64,000 nucleotides of DNA from Pseudomonas sp. MYb118 (GTDB lineage: Bacteria > Pseudomonadota > Gammaproteobacteria > Pseudomonadales > Pseudomonadaceae): NCBI RefSeq assembly GCF_040947875.1, contig NZ_JBFRXN010000002.1:2976001-3040000 (forward strand), read 5' to 3'. The translations under genes and the position numbers were made by a program. Positions 36,833 through 48,959 of this stretch are shown piece after piece. Numbering within the stretch: the stretch's first letter is position 1; each line of letters starts with the position of its first letter. The notes beneath the pieces are model-generated. The model saw nothing but the letters and a program-made list of their open reading frames with translations. It was not told where the DNA came from and made no database searches.

Positions 36833-36851
36833 TTGCTGGGGTGTCTGGGCT

Positions 36852-36954
36852 GCCGCCATCGCGAGCAAGCTCGCTCTCACAGAGTTTCCAGTTGAATTCA
36901 AACTCACCAACAACACCGGACACTGTGGGAGCGAGCCTGCTCGCGATGGCGGCA
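36852..36954. repeat. Paired REP element, inverted orientation and mixed subtype
   Basis: The left unit is CGCCATCGCGAGCAAGCTCG (AAGCT subtype) and the right unit is CTGTGGGAGCGAGCCTGCTC (CCTGC subtype). The two units point the opposite way to all other pairs in the window, so their CATCGCGAG ends face outward. It lies between convergent ispD and the LysR gene. Confidence 0.9.
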
Positions 36955-36985
36955 GACCTAACAACCCAAATCTTCTGACTACCGT

Positions 36986-37882
36986 CTAACCCCGATACTC
37001 AGGCCGCTGCGCCAACCCTTCCTTCAAGTAATCCACCAACTTGCGCACCTTCGGCGACAGATGCCGCTGCTGTGGATAAAGCGCCCATACCGCCGTATTC
37101 GGCGGCTGATGCGCCTCGAGCAGTGAAATCAACGCACCACTCTTGAGGTGCTCAAGCACGTAATAGTCCGGCAACTGACACAACCCCACCCCCTGTAACG
37201 CCGCATCCAGCACCGCCTGGCCACTGTTGCAGCGCCAGTTTCCCTGTACGCGCTGGGAAAATTCCCGCCCGTTCTGCTCCAGTTGCCAGAGGTCCGAGCT
37301 GCCGATCAGGCAGTTGTGGCGACTCAGTTCCGACAGGCTGTGGGGGCGGCCGTACCGTTCCAGGTAGGACGGTGACGCGCACAAGTACATGCGTCGCGGC
37401 GCCAGTCGCGTGGCCACCAGGCGCGAGTCCTGCAATCGACCCAGGCGGATCGCCAGGTCCAGCCCCTCATGCACGAGGTCGAGCTGGCGATTGGTCAGCT
37501 CGATGTCGATGCGCAGTTGCGGATACAGGCCCATGAACCGCGTCACCAGCGGCACGATGAAACGCTCGCCATAGGCCACGGCGCAGGTCATGCGCAACAT
37601 GCCCTTGGGCTCGCTGGCGAGATCGCCGACCGCGCGCAGCGCTTCTTCGCGACCATCCTGCAAACGCTGGCAATGCTGCAGGAAGGTCTGCCCGGCCTCG
37701 GTCAGCGTGACGCGGCGGGTGCTGCGATACAGCAAGCGTGTTTGCAGGCGCTCTTCTAGGCGCGCGATCTGGCGACTGATGTGCGAGGAGGACACCCCAA
37801 GTCGTTCGGCGGCAGCGGTGAACTGGCTGCATTCGGCGACGGCGACGAACTCGTCGATGCCTTCCCAGCGATTTTCCGACAT
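36986..37882 (-). CDS. LysR-family transcriptional regulator
   Basis: A 298-residue regulator with an N-terminal winged helix-turn-helix (IDEFVAVAECSQFTAAAERLGVSSSHISRQIARLEERLQTRLLYRSTRRVTLTEAG) and a periplasmic-binding-like effector domain. An ATG at 37882 follows a possible TTG at 37885. It is divergent from the formaldehyde-detoxification pair frmA-fghA across a 107-base gap and is the obvious candidate to control them. The effector is not identifiable from sequence. Confidence 0.9.
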   Translation of the reverse strand: MSENRWEGIDEFVAVAECSQFTAAAERLGVSSSHISRQIARLEERLQTRLLYRSTRRVTLTEAGQTFLQHCQRLQDGREEALRAVGDLASEPKGMLRMTCAVAYGERFIVPLVTRFMGLYPQLRIDIELTNRQLDLVHEGLDLAIRLGRLQDSRLVATRLAPRRMYLCASPSYLERYGRPHSLSELSRHNCLIGSSDLWQLEQNGREFSQRVQGNWRCNSGQAVLDAALQGVGLCQLPDYYVLEHLKSGALISLLEAHQPPNTAVWALYPQQRHLSPKVRKLVDYLKEGLAQRPEYRG

Positions 37883-37908
37883 CAATGATTATCCCTGTGC
37901 AGCAATAA

Positions 37909-39102
<1,194 letters not shown>

Positions 39103-39110
39103 GGTGGGTC

Positions 39111-39956
39111 ATGAGCCTGGAAAACATTTCCTGCCAGAAAAGCTTCGGCGGCTGGCACAAGCGTTATCGCCATCGCTCTGAAACCCTCGGCTGCGACATG
39201 GTGTTTGCCGTGTACCTGCCTCCGCAAGCGGAGCAGGGCGGCAAGTTGCCGGTGCTGTACTGGCTGTCCGGCCTGACCTGCACCGACGAAAACTTCATGC
39301 AGAAGGCCGGCGCCATGCGCATGGCCGCCGAGCTGGGGTTGATCATCGTCGCGCCGGACACCAGCCCCCGTGGCGCCGATGTGCCGGGTGATCCGGATGG
39401 CGCCTGGGACTTCGGTCTCGGTGCCGGGTTCTATCTGAATGCCACGCAGGAACCCTGGGCGCGGCACTATCGGATGCATGACTACGTCGTGCAGGAACTG
39501 CCGGCGTTGGTCGAAGCGCATTTCCCGGCTTCGGACAAGCGCGGCATCAGCGGTCACTCCATGGGCGGTCACGGTGCGCTGGTGTGTGCGCTGCGCAACC
39601 CGGGGCGTTACCTGTCGGTGTCGGCGTTCTCGCCGATCAACAATCCGATGGACTGCCCGTGGGGGCAGAAGGCCTTTTCCCGCTACCTGGGTGAAGACCG
39701 TTCGAAATGGCGCGAATGGGATGCCTGTGCGTTGATCGCCGAGGCCGATGAGAAGCTGCCGCTGCTGGTCGACCAGGGCGATCGTGACGATTTCCTCGCC
39801 AACCAGCTCAAGCCCGACGCCCTGCAACAGGCGGCGAAGCAGGCCGGTCACCCGCTGACATTGCGTCTGCAACCGGGCTACGACCACAGCTATTTCTTCA
39901 TCGCGAGTTTCATTGACGATCACTTGCAGCATCACGCGCATGCTCTAGGTGGTTAA
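39111..39956 (+). CDS. fghA: S-formylglutathione hydrolase
   Basis: This 281-residue esterase of the alpha/beta-hydrolase fold releases formate and glutathione from S-formylglutathione. It shows the oxyanion region [18 protein letters not shown], the nucleophile in [17 protein letters not shown] and the catalytic His in [13 protein letters not shown]. The ATG at 39111 follows GAGGTG. With frmA it makes a complete glutathione-dependent formaldehyde pathway. Confidence 0.96.
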   Translation: MSLENISCQKSFGGWHKRYRHRSETLGCDMVFAVYLPPQAEQGGKLPVLYWLSGLTCTDENFMQKAGAMRMAAELGLIIVAPDTSPRGADVPGDPDGAWDFGLGAGFYLNATQEPWARHYRMHDYVVQELPALVEAHFPASDKRGISGHSMGGHGALVCALRNPGRYLSVSAFSPINNPMDCPWGQKAFSRYLGEDRSKWREWDACALIAEADEKLPLLVDQGDRDDFLANQLKPDALQQAAKQAGHPLTLRLQPGYDHSYFFIASFIDDHLQHHAHALGG

Positions 39957-39969
39957 TGCAGGTAGAATC

Positions 39970-39999
39970 ACGCCCTGACAAAAATCGGGGCGTTTTTTT
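39970..39999 (+). terminator. Intrinsic terminator whose T-tract abuts the ispF start codon
   Basis: CGCCCTGA pairs with TCGGGGCG (one G-T wobble) around CAAAAA, followed by seven T residues that run directly into the ispF ATG. It probably terminates the frmA-fghA message. A TAGAAT that could be an ispF -10 lies at 39963-39968, upstream of the hairpin. Confidence 0.8.
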
Positions 40000-40473
40000 A
40001 TGCGTATTGGCCACGGCTATGATGTGCACCGTTTCGCTGAAGGCGATTTCATTACACTGGGTGGTGTGCGCATTGCACACGGCTTCGGTCTGCTCGCTCA
40101 CTCCGACGGTGACGTCCTGCTGCACGCCCTGAGCGATGCCCTGCTTGGCGCCGCTGCGTTGGGCGATATCGGCAAGCATTTCCCCGACACAGACCCTACA
40201 TTCAAAGGCGCCGACAGCCGTGTGCTGTTGCGTCACGTTGTCGCGTTGATCCATGCCAAGGGCTGGAAGGTCGGCAACGTCGATAACACCATTGTTGCCC
40301 AGGCGCCGAAAATGGCGCCGCATATCGAGTCGATGCGCGCGCTGATCGCCGCGGATCTTCAAGTTGAACTGGATCAAGTGAACGTGAAAGCCACCACCAC
40401 TGAAAAGCTCGGTTTTGTCGGTCGTGAAGAAGGCATCGCCGTGCACTCCGTTGCCCTGTTGCTGCGCGCATGA
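40000..40473 (+). CDS. ispF: 2-C-methyl-D-erythritol 2,4-cyclodiphosphate synthase
   Basis: A 157-residue MEP-pathway trimer. The metal site is at the N-terminus ([12 protein letters not shown]), followed by [21 protein letters not shown] and [23 protein letters not shown]. The start codon has no Shine-Dalgarno sequence: it is preceded by seven T residues of a terminator. The gene overlaps truD by four bases and opens the ispF-truD-surE-pcm group. Confidence 0.95.
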   Translation: MRIGHGYDVHRFAEGDFITLGGVRIAHGFGLLAHSDGDVLLHALSDALLGAAALGDIGKHFPDTDPTFKGADSRVLLRHVVALIHAKGWKVGNVDNTIVAQAPKMAPHIESMRALIAADLQVELDQVNVKATTTEKLGFVGREEGIAVHSVALLLRA

Positions 40474-41515
40474 ACGAACTGCAATTGCTCGGCCCTCGGG
40501 CCTACGGTGACGCCCTCGGTACAGCGGTACTCAAAGCCGTCGCCGAAGACTTCCAGGTCGATGAAGTCCTGAATATTCCCTTGAGTGGTGATGGCGAACA
40601 CCTGTGGATCTGGGTGGAAAAACGCGGCCTGAATACCGAAGAGGCGGCGCGGCGGATCGCCAAGGCCGCGGGCGTGCCATTGCGCACCGTCAGTTATGCC
40701 GGACTCAAGGATCGCCAGGCGCTGACGCGCCAGTGGTTCAGCGTGCAACTGCCGGGCAAGGCAGACCCTGACCTCTCGGCGGCGGAAAACGATACGCTGA
40801 AGATCCTCACCACCCGCCGGCACAAACGCAAGCTGCAACGCGGTGCTCACTCGGCCAACGGTTTCACCTTGCGCCTGACGCAGCTGGCCGGCGACAAGGC
40901 CGCCATCGAAGAGCGCCTGCAATTGATCGCCAGGCAAGGCATCCCCAATTATTTCGGCGCCCAGCGTTTTGGTTTCGACGGCGGCAACGTGGTCGACGCC
41001 CGTGGCTGGGCGGCGCGCAAGGCCCTGCCGGAGCAGCGCAATGTACGTTCGCGCCTGCTTTCCGCCGGCCGCAGTTTTCTGTTCAACCAGGTGCTGGCGG
41101 CGCGTGTCGCGGATGGAACCTGGCAGCAGGCACAGGTGGGCGATCTGCTGGCGTTCACCGACAGCCGCAGTTTTTTCCCGGCCGGTGAGGCCGAGTGCAA
41201 CGACCCGCGCCTGGCGATTCTCGACCTGCACCCGACCGGCCCGCAGTGGGGCGAAGGTGACTCGCCGGCGGCGGGCGCTGTCCATGAACTGGAACAGGCC
41301 ATCGCTGCGCGCGAAGCGGATCTGCGCGATTGGTTGATTAACGCCGGTATGAGCCACGAACGTCGCATCCTGCGGCTGCCCATTGGTGGGTTGACGTGGC
41401 ATTATCCCGAGCCTGACATTCTGCAACTGGAATTCGTCCTGCCGGCCGGATGCTTCGCCACCGTATTGGTGCGTGAACTCGTCGATCTGGTGCCGACAGG
41501 GCAGACGGACAGCCC

Positions 41516-41528
<13 letters not shown>
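40470..41528 (+). CDS. truD: tRNA pseudouridine(13) synthase TruD
   Basis: This 352-residue pseudouridine synthase modifies U13 of tRNA-Glu. Signature regions are [31 protein letters not shown], the catalytic Asp in [17 protein letters not shown] and [18 protein letters not shown]. It overlaps ispF by four bases and surE by 13 bases. Confidence 0.95.
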
Positions 41529-42939
<1,411 letters not shown>

Positions 42940-43150
42940 GCATTTGTTCAGACGTGCTGAATTCCCTTCGACGGCCTTTGTCTTATGCCAGCGTCGATCG
43001 GTTAAACGGGATTCAACGGCAGGCAGCAAACGTGTGCGCGAGGCCATCTCGCTTCATTAAAGGTAAAGCCTGCACGGCCCGTTATACTTGCGATACTTCA
43101 TGCCGGAGCACGGCAATCCAACTTTTCAGCCACCAAAAAGGGAGCGGCGG

Positions 43151-44017
43151 GTGAGTCTCACAGTCATTGCGCAGCGCATGGGTACAACGAGCTTTCAGCG
43201 CCTGGCGACTGGCCTTGTCTTGAGCACCTTGCTGGTGGGTTGTTCCAGCAACAAATCGAGCGACGTGCGCGTCGTCGATCGCAACAATGCCGTGGCCCAG
43301 CGTCCGGCAGTGACCACCGGCCAGTATGTGGTCCGTCCGAAAGACACCCTGTTCTCCATCGCATTTCGCTACGGCTGGGATTACAAGGCTCTGGCGGCGC
43401 GCAACAACATTCCCGCGCCGTACACCATCCATCCAGGTCAGACGATTCGCTTTGACGGGCGCACCGGATCAACGCCAGCAGCGCCGGCACCGGTCGCCAC
43501 TGCGCCCGATTCGGCGCCATCGTCGTCCAGTAAAACTACGGTAATTCGGCGCCAGCCAAATGGCTCGACCACCACCACGACGGTCGTTGCACCGTCCGTC
43601 GCCAACAAGCCAGCCCCTGCGCCGACCCCCGCTCCGGGCCCGGCCCCGACGGGCTGGGGGTGGCCTTCTAATGGCATTTTGATTGGAAAATTCTCTTCAA
43701 ACGGTAGTTTGAATAAAGGAATTGATATCGCCGGAGATTTGGGACAGCCTGTTTTAGCTGCGTCTGATGGGACGGTGGTATACGCCGGGAGTGGCTTAAG
43801 GGGCTACGGCGAATTAGTCATCATCAAACACAGCGATACCTACGTCAGTGCCTACGGTCATAACCGCAGGCTGTTGGTTCGGGAGGGGCAGCAGGTCAAA
43901 GTCGGACAGACAATTGCCGAAATGGGGTCAACGGGGACAGACCGGGTGAAGCTGCATTTTGAGATTCGCCGACAAGGTAAACCTGTAGATCCGCTGCAGT
44001 TCCTGCCCCGTCGTTGA
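43151..44017 (+). CDS. nlpD: NlpD-like murein hydrolase activator (lipoprotein)
   Basis: A lipoprotein of about 288 residues starting at GTG behind GGGAGCGG, with lipobox LSTLLVGC. A LysM domain (YVVRPKDTLFSIAFRYGWDYKALAARNNIPAPYTIHPGQTI) is followed by a Pro/Ala/Thr-rich linker and an M23 LytM domain. That domain (GKFSSNGSLNKGIDIAGDLGQPVLAASDGTVVYAGSGLRGYGELVIIKHSDTYVSAYGHN) lacks the full set of zinc ligands and so is an amidase activator rather than a hydrolase. From ~43670 the DNA becomes AT-richer and holds a PsrA-like operator for rpoS. Confidence 0.93.
   Translation: MSLTVIAQRMGTTSFQRLATGLVLSTLLVGCSSNKSSDVRVVDRNNAVAQRPAVTTGQYVVRPKDTLFSIAFRYGWDYKALAARNNIPAPYTIHPGQTIRFDGRTGSTPAAPAPVATAPDSAPSSSSKTTVIRRQPNGSTTTTTVVAPSVANKPAPAPTPAPGPAPTGWGWPSNGILIGKFSSNGSLNKGIDIAGDLGQPVLAASDGTVVYAGSGLRGYGELVIIKHSDTYVSAYGHNRRLLVREGQQVKVGQTIAEMGSTGTDRVKLHFEIRRQGKPVDPLQFLPRR
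43696..43713. promoter_or_regulatory. PsrA-type operator within nlpD (rpoS promoter region)
   Basis: TTCAAACGGTAGTTTGAA is an 18-base perfect-arm palindrome (seven-base arms, four-base spacer) about 410 bases upstream of rpoS. It matches the CAAAC-N(2-4)-GTTTG consensus reported for the TetR-family activator PsrA at Pseudomonas rpoS promoters. It lies in a local AT-rich stretch of the nlpD coding sequence. Confidence 0.75.
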
Positions 44018-44122
44018 TTTGTTTCCAGCCTGTTCCATCACGTAGAGGGAACAGGCTCCAGCGTTGCCAAGGATAAAGGCGCCGCTCGAGCTTGAGGTCG
44101 AACTCACCAAAGGACTATAACA

Positions 44123-45130
44123 ATGGCTCTCAGTAAAGAAGTGCCGGAGTTTGACATCGACGATGAGGTTCTCCTGATGGAGACCGGCATCGGTATGGAT
44201 TCGATGTCGAATGATGAAGGGGCGGCTCCACCTTCCGTTCGTGCCAAATCCAAACACTCCGCGTCGTTGAAGCAACACAAGTACATTGACTACACGCGGG
44301 CACTCGATGCCACGCAGCTGTATCTCAATGAAATCGGTTTTTCCCCGCTCCTGTCCCCCGAAGAAGAAGTTCACTTTGCGCGATTGTCGCAAAGTGGTGA
44401 TCCGGCCGGGCGCAAACGCATGATTGAAAGCAACTTGCGGCTGGTGGTGAAAATCGCCCGTCGCTACGTCAATCGTGGCTTGTCGCTGCTGGACCTGATC
44501 GAAGAGGGCAACCTCGGACTGATCCGGGCGGTGGAGAAGTTCGACCCCGAACGTGGCTTCCGTTTTTCGACCTACGCAACCTGGTGGATCCGTCAGACCA
44601 TCGAGCGCGCGATCATGAATCAGACCCGGACCATCCGGTTGCCGATCCATGTGGTCAAGGAACTCAACGTTTACTTGAGGGCCGCGCGGGAACTGACGCA
44701 AAAACTCGATCACGAACCCTCACCCGAAGAAATCGCCAACCTGCTGGAAAAACCGGTGGGAGAGGTCAAGCGCATGCTCGGCTTGAATGAGCGGGTTTCT
44801 TCGGTCGACGTCTCGCTGGGTCCTGATTCGGATAAAACCCTGCTGGACACCCTCACCGACGATCGCCCGACCGATCCGTGCGAACTGTTGCAGGATGACG
44901 ACCTGTCGCAGAGCATTGATCAGTGGCTCTCGGAGTTGACCGACAAGCAACGCGAGGTGGTGATACGCCGCTTCGGCCTGCGTGGTCATGAGAGCAGTAC
45001 GCTGGAAGACGTAGGCCTGGAAATCGGCTTGACCCGCGAGCGGGTCCGGCAGATTCAGGTTGAAGGCTTGAAGCGTCTTCGGGAGATCCTGGAGAAGAAT
45101 GGCCTGTCGAGCGAGTCGCTGTTCCAGTAA
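44123..45130 (+). CDS. rpoS: RNA polymerase sigma factor RpoS
   Basis: A 335-residue stationary-phase sigma factor. Region 1.2 ([26 protein letters not shown]), region 2 with the -10 recognition helix ([30 protein letters not shown]), region 3 and region 4 with the helix-turn-helix ([31 protein letters not shown]) are complete. It governs stress and stationary-phase genes. It is preceded by nlpD, with its main promoter presumably inside that gene. Confidence 0.98.
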   Translation: MALSKEVPEFDIDDEVLLMETGIGMDSMSNDEGAAPPSVRAKSKHSASLKQHKYIDYTRALDATQLYLNEIGFSPLLSPEEEVHFARLSQSGDPAGRKRMIESNLRLVVKIARRYVNRGLSLLDLIEEGNLGLIRAVEKFDPERGFRFSTYATWWIRQTIERAIMNQTRTIRLPIHVVKELNVYLRAARELTQKLDHEPSPEEIANLLEKPVGEVKRMLGLNERVSSVDVSLGPDSDKTLLDTLTDDRPTDPCELLQDDDLSQSIDQWLSELTDKQREVVIRRFGLRGHESSTLEDVGLEIGLTRERVRQIQVEGLKRLREILEKNGLSSESLFQ

Positions 45131-45155
45131 GCGAGTCGCTTGAGCTGTCAGCCAG

Positions 45156-45184
45156 AAAAGCCCCGACCTGATCGGGGCTTTTTT
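45156..45184 (+). terminator. Intrinsic terminator after rpoS
   Basis: AAAAGCCCCGA pairs with TCGGGGCTTTT around a five-base loop and ends in six T residues, 26 bases after the rpoS stop. Confidence 0.92.
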
Positions 45185-45211
45185 ATGCCTGCTGCCCAGA
45201 CCCCTGACCCC

Positions 45212-45314
45212 CTGTAGGAGCGAGCTTGCTCGCGATGGACGTCAACGATAACGCTGGGTGCCTGACACCCCGCGGTGCCCGATCCACCATCGCGAGCAAG
45301 CTCGCTCCTACAGG
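45212..45314. repeat. Paired REP element (GAGCTTGCTCGCG subtype)
   Basis: Inverted CTGTAGGAGCGAGCTTGCTC copies flank ~50 bases, between the rpoS terminator and the rsmZ control region. It ends only ~20 bases before the GacA site. Confidence 0.92.
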
Positions 45315-45334
45315 TCAACTTTTCAGCGTCGCCT

Positions 45335-45352
45335 TGTACGCCTTTGCTTACT
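45335..45352 (+). promoter_or_regulatory. GacA upstream activating sequence for rsmZ
   Basis: TGTACGCCTTTGCTTACT matches TGTAAG-N6-CTTACA with one mismatch in the left half-site and one at the last base. It lies ~185 bases upstream of the predicted rsmZ start, the distance expected for rsmZ promoters of fluorescent pseudomonads. A second GTAAG at 45358 adds a further half-site. Confidence 0.8.
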
Positions 45353-45511
45353 CTCTCGTAAGTGTTCGTTATTTTTACACCTTGGCGGATGCCCATCCGG
45401 GTCGTGGTCCAATTCTATCTGATTGAATACACAGACTATTTGCAAAAAACGCTCGCCTTCAGCCTCCCTGGCTAACGGTCCGGGCCGATTTGCGCCCATC
45501 GGGGAAGTCTC

Positions 45512-45517
45512 TAGTAT
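45512..45517 (+). promoter_or_regulatory. -10 element of rsmZ
   Basis: TAGTAT lies seven bases before the predicted 5' end of RsmZ. No -35 consensus is present, as expected for a promoter that depends on GacA. Confidence 0.6.
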
Positions 45518-45524
45518 CGGGGCT

Positions 45525-45654
45525 GTGTCAACGGACAGACACGCCCTTCAAGGACGAGGGGAATGGACATTGCGGGATGCAATTCATCAGGACGATGAAA
45601 AGGAACACAGGGAATAGGGAAAAAATGTGGGCGGGTCAAACCGCCCCTTTTTTT
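45525..45654 (+). ncRNA. rsmZ: RsmZ regulatory small RNA
   Basis: A ~130-nt RNA between rpoS and fdxA, the conserved rsmZ position. It carries about nine GGA motifs, many exposed in predicted loops (for example around 45533, 45552, 45565, 45575, 45590, 45601, 45610 and 45617). These sequester the translational repressors RsmA/RsmE. The 3' end is a strong terminator (GGGCGG-GTCAAA-CCGCCC followed by eight T). It is controlled by GacS/GacA through the site at 45335 and links to secondary metabolism and biocontrol traits. Confidence 0.93.
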
Positions 45655-45709
45655 TGTCCGCAGAAAAACAAAAAGGCCCGCAAGGGGCCTTTTCGGGAAC
45701 GCGCGGTAA

Positions 45710-46033
45710 TCAGCGTTCGAGATCCTTGATCTTGCCTTTGACGCCATCCCACTCTTCGGCATCGGGCAACGACTCTTTCTTCTCGGTGATGTTCGGCCAG
45801 ATTTCGGCCAACTCAACGTTCAACTGAATGAATTCCTGCATGTCTTCCGGGACTTCATCTTCGGAGAAGATGGCCACGGCTGGGCATTCTGGCTCGCACA
45901 GGGCGCAGTCGATGCACTCATCCGGGTGAATCACCAGGAAGTTCGGGCCTTCGTAAAAGCAGTCCACCGGACACACTTCTACGCAGTCGGTGTACTTGCA
46001 CTTGATGCAGTTGTCGGTGACGACGAAGGTCAT
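45710..46033 (-). CDS. fdxA: Seven-iron ferredoxin FdxA
   Basis: A 107-residue ferredoxin with [18 protein letters not shown] and [12 protein letters not shown], the cysteine patterns for a 3Fe-4S and a 4Fe-4S cluster. The C-terminal extension to 107 residues is typical of the Azotobacter FdI-like proteins of Pseudomonas. The start at 46033 follows AGGAGAAAA. It is convergent with rsmZ, whose terminator lies 56 bases away. Confidence 0.95.
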   Translation of the reverse strand: MTFVVTDNCIKCKYTDCVEVCPVDCFYEGPNFLVIHPDECIDCALCEPECPAVAIFSEDEVPEDMQEFIQLNVELAEIWPNITEKKESLPDAEEWDGVKGKIKDLER

Positions 46034-46177
46034 TTCTAATTTTCTCCTCAGGCGGCGGCAGCGGATCCCCTTCACGTTGGGGGTCGCCAGGTTCGGGAGC
46101 GATAGTCTGCAGACCAGGCTATTAGCCTGCAGCATCCCGAACCGCGCGAGATTCTAACAGCTTGAAGGCAAAGTGCG

Positions 46178-48757
46178 TTAGATCCGTGTCTTCAGTGTAT
46201 AGAGCATTTCGAGCGCCCGACGGGGTGTCAGGTCATCCAGATCCAGTTTTGCCAGTTCATCGAGCACCGGGTGCGGCAGGCTGGCGAACATATCGCTTTG
46301 CTGTGGCGCAGCCTGTTTACCCTTGGCTGGTTTGGGTGTTTCGTGGGGCAGCGCGGTGGCTTCCAGGCGCCCCAGATGTTCGCGGGCGCGCACGATCACT
46401 TCGCTCGGAACCCCGGCCAGCTGGGCTACGGCCAGGCCATAGCTCTGACTGGCAGGGCCGGGCAGCACGTGGTGCAGGAACACGATGCGCTCGTTGTGCT
46501 CGGTGGCATTGAGGTGCACGTTGGCCACCAGCGGTTGGGCTTCCGGCAGGACCGTCAGCTCGAAATAGTGGGTGGCGAACAGTGTGTAGGCGCGCAGTTG
46601 GGCGAGACGTTCTGCCGCAGCCCAGGCCAGGGACAGACCGTCAAACGTACTGGTGCCGCGACCGACTTCGTCCATCAGCACCAGGCTGCGTTCGGTGGCG
46701 TTGTGCAGGATGTTCGCGGTTTCGCTCATTTCCACCATGAAGGTCGAGCGACCACCGGCCAGGTCGTCGCTGGAACCGATCCGCGTGAAGATGCGGTCGA
46801 CCAGCGACAACTCGCAACTGGCCGCCGGGACGAAGCTGCCAATGTGCGCCAGCAGCACGATCAACGCGGTCTGGCGCATGTAGGTGGATTTACCGCCCAT
46901 GTTCGGACCGGTGATCACCAGCATGCGGGTATTGTCGTCGAGGCTCAGGTCGTTGGCCACGAACGGCGTGGTCAGCACCTGCTCGACCACCGGGTGGCGA
47001 CCCTGGTTGATGCGCATGCACGGCTCGTTGACGAAGCGCGGGCAATTGAGGTCGAGGTTGAGGGCGCGCTCGGCGAGGTTGCTCAGCACGTCCAGCTCGG
47101 CCAGTGCCGCCGCAGTGTCCTGCAGGGGCGGCAATTGCGCGATCAGGTCTTCGAGCAGCGCTTCGTAGAGCATCTTCTCGCGGGCCAGCGCACGGCTCTT
47201 GGCCGACAGCGCCTTGTCTTCGAAAGCCTTGAGTTCCGGGGTGATGAAGCGCTCGGCGCCCTTGAGCGTCTGGCGGCGGATGTAGTCCGCCGGGGCCGAC
47301 TCGGCCTGCTTGCTCGGCAGTTCGATGAAGTAGCCGTGAATGCGGTTGTAGCCGACTTTCAGGTGCGACAGGCCGGTGCGCGCCTTTTCCCGGGCTTCCA
47401 GGTCGATCAGGAATTGCCCGGCGTTCTCGCTCAGCGATTGCAGCTCGTCGAGTTCGCTGTCGTAACCGGTCTTCAGCACGCCGCCGTCACGGATGACCGC
47501 CGGCGGGTTGTCGATGATGGCTTTTTCCAACAGGGCCGCCAGCTCCGGGTAGGTGCTGGTGATTTTCGCCAGTTGGATGATGTGCGGCGTTTCCAGTTCG
47601 GCCATTGCCACCTGCAACTCAGGCAGGGCACCCAGCGCATCGCGCAGGCGGGCGAGGTCGCGAGGACGCGCATTGCGCAAACCGATACGCGCGAGAATCC
47701 GTTCGATGTCGCCGATTTCCTTGAGCTGCGGTTGCAGCCGTTCGAAGCGGTAGCCATCGAGCAGGCAGGTGATCGAGGTCTGACGCGCCAGCAGCACGGT
47801 CAGGTCGCGCAATGGGCGGTTCAGCCAGCGGGTGAGCAGGCGGCTGCCCATGGCGGTCTGGCAACGATCGACCACCGATTGCAGGGTGTTGTCACGCCCG
47901 CCCGCGAGGTTGACGTCCAGTTCCAGGTTGCGCCGGCTGGCGCCGTCGAGCACCACGGTGTCGTCCAGGCGTTCATGGCGCAGGCTGCGCAAATGGGGCA
48001 GGGCGGTACGCTGGGTTTCCTTGGCGTAGGCCAGCAGGCAACCGGCGGCGCCGATGGCCAGGGTCAGGTTCTCGCAGCCAAAACCCTTGAGGTCCTGGGT
48101 GGAAAATTGCTGGCAAAGACTTTTCAGCGCCGAGTCGCGCTCGAAATCCCACGGCGCACGACGACGCACGCCACGACGTTTCTCCGCCGGCAAATCCTTC
48201 GGCCAATCATCCGGAATCAACAGCTCCACCGGGTTGATCCGCTCCAGTTCCGCCAGCAGGTTTTCCCAGCCCTTGATTTCCAGCACCGAGAAGTTGCCGC
48301 TGGTGATGTCCAGCACCGACAGGCCAAACAGGCGCTCGTCGCCCAGTACCGCGGCAATCAGGTTGTCGCGGCGCTCGTCGAGCAGGGCTTCGTCACTGAT
48401 GGTGCCCGGGGTGATGATGCGCACCACCTGGCGTTCGACCGGCCCTTTGCTGGTAGCCGGGTCGCCGACCTGCTCGCAGATCACCACCGACTCACCCAGC
48501 TTGACCAGTTTCGCCAGGTAACCTTCCGCTGCGTGGTAAGGAATCCCACACATCGGAATCGCCTGGCCGGCCGACTGCCCACGGGCGGTCAGGGTGATGT
48601 CCAGCAACTTGGCAGCCTTCTTCGCGTCTTCGTAGAAGATCTCGTAGAAGTCGCCCATGCGGTAGAACATCAACTGGTCGGGGTGCTGGTTCTTCAGGCG
48701 CCAGTACTGCTGCATCATTGGCGTGTGCGAGGACAGATCGGACAGTGCTTTATTCAT
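46178..48757 (-). CDS. mutS: DNA mismatch repair protein MutS
   Basis: An 859-residue mismatch sensor. The N-terminal mismatch-binding motif is F37-Y38-E39 in [13 protein letters not shown]. Connector, lever and clamp domains follow, then the ATPase with Walker [15 protein letters not shown], Walker [17 protein letters not shown] and the composite-site ATHYFEL. The Pro/Gln-rich C-terminal end is for tetramer formation. It marks the chromosomal anchor of the tailocin locus: mutS-(tailocin)-cinA-recA is a known site in P. fluorescens-group genomes. Confidence 0.97.
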   Translation of the reverse strand: MNKALSDLSSHTPMMQQYWRLKNQHPDQLMFYRMGDFYEIFYEDAKKAAKLLDITLTARGQSAGQAIPMCGIPYHAAEGYLAKLVKLGESVVICEQVGDPATSKGPVERQVVRIITPGTISDEALLDERRDNLIAAVLGDERLFGLSVLDITSGNFSVLEIKGWENLLAELERINPVELLIPDDWPKDLPAEKRRGVRRRAPWDFERDSALKSLCQQFSTQDLKGFGCENLTLAIGAAGCLLAYAKETQRTALPHLRSLRHERLDDTVVLDGASRRNLELDVNLAGGRDNTLQSVVDRCQTAMGSRLLTRWLNRPLRDLTVLLARQTSITCLLDGYRFERLQPQLKEIGDIERILARIGLRNARPRDLARLRDALGALPELQVAMAELETPHIIQLAKITSTYPELAALLEKAIIDNPPAVIRDGGVLKTGYDSELDELQSLSENAGQFLIDLEAREKARTGLSHLKVGYNRIHGYFIELPSKQAESAPADYIRRQTLKGAERFITPELKAFEDKALSAKSRALAREKMLYEALLEDLIAQLPPLQDTAAALAELDVLSNLAERALNLDLNCPRFVNEPCMRINQGRHPVVEQVLTTPFVANDLSLDDNTRMLVITGPNMGGKSTYMRQTALIVLLAHIGSFVPAASCELSLVDRIFTRIGSSDDLAGGRSTFMVEMSETANILHNATERSLVLMDEVGRGTSTFDGLSLAWAAAERLAQLRAYTLFATHYFELTVLPEAQPLVANVHLNATEHNERIVFLHHVLPGPASQSYGLAVAQLAGVPSEVIVRAREHLGRLEATALPHETPKPAKGKQAAPQQSDMFASLPHPVLDELAKLDLDDLTPRRALEMLYTLKTRI

Positions 48758-48893
48758 CGGATATCAGGCGATTCGTTCAAAGGTGTGGGGCAAAGGGTGG
48801 GCATGGGCCCGGCTTTTCCGCGATGGGCGCAAGGTTACCATGGGCGGTCTGCCTGACGCAGGCATGAAAGCCTCGGGAAACATTTCTGCCGCC

Positions 48894-48959
48894 ATGCACG
48901 ATTTATGCAAAACAGCAATTGTCTTCGCATAAAAGATCAAGCACTATGCGCGATATGCA
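48894..48959. promoter_or_regulatory. Repeated ATGCA half-sites at the repressor gene start
   Basis: ATGCA or close variants recur at 48894, 48905, 48927 (reverse), 48946 and 48955, including the inverted pair TTTATGC (48902-48908) and GCATAAA (48927-48933). They resemble the ATGCAT array at the tailocin promoter and would let the repressor control its own gene. This is inferred from the shared motif. Confidence 0.5.

Noticed and set aside
45148..45480. Small genes in the rpoS-rsmZ gap
   Set aside because: The open frames consist of the REP pair and the rpoS terminator in translation. The gap is explained by terminator, REP, GacA site and rsmZ promoter.
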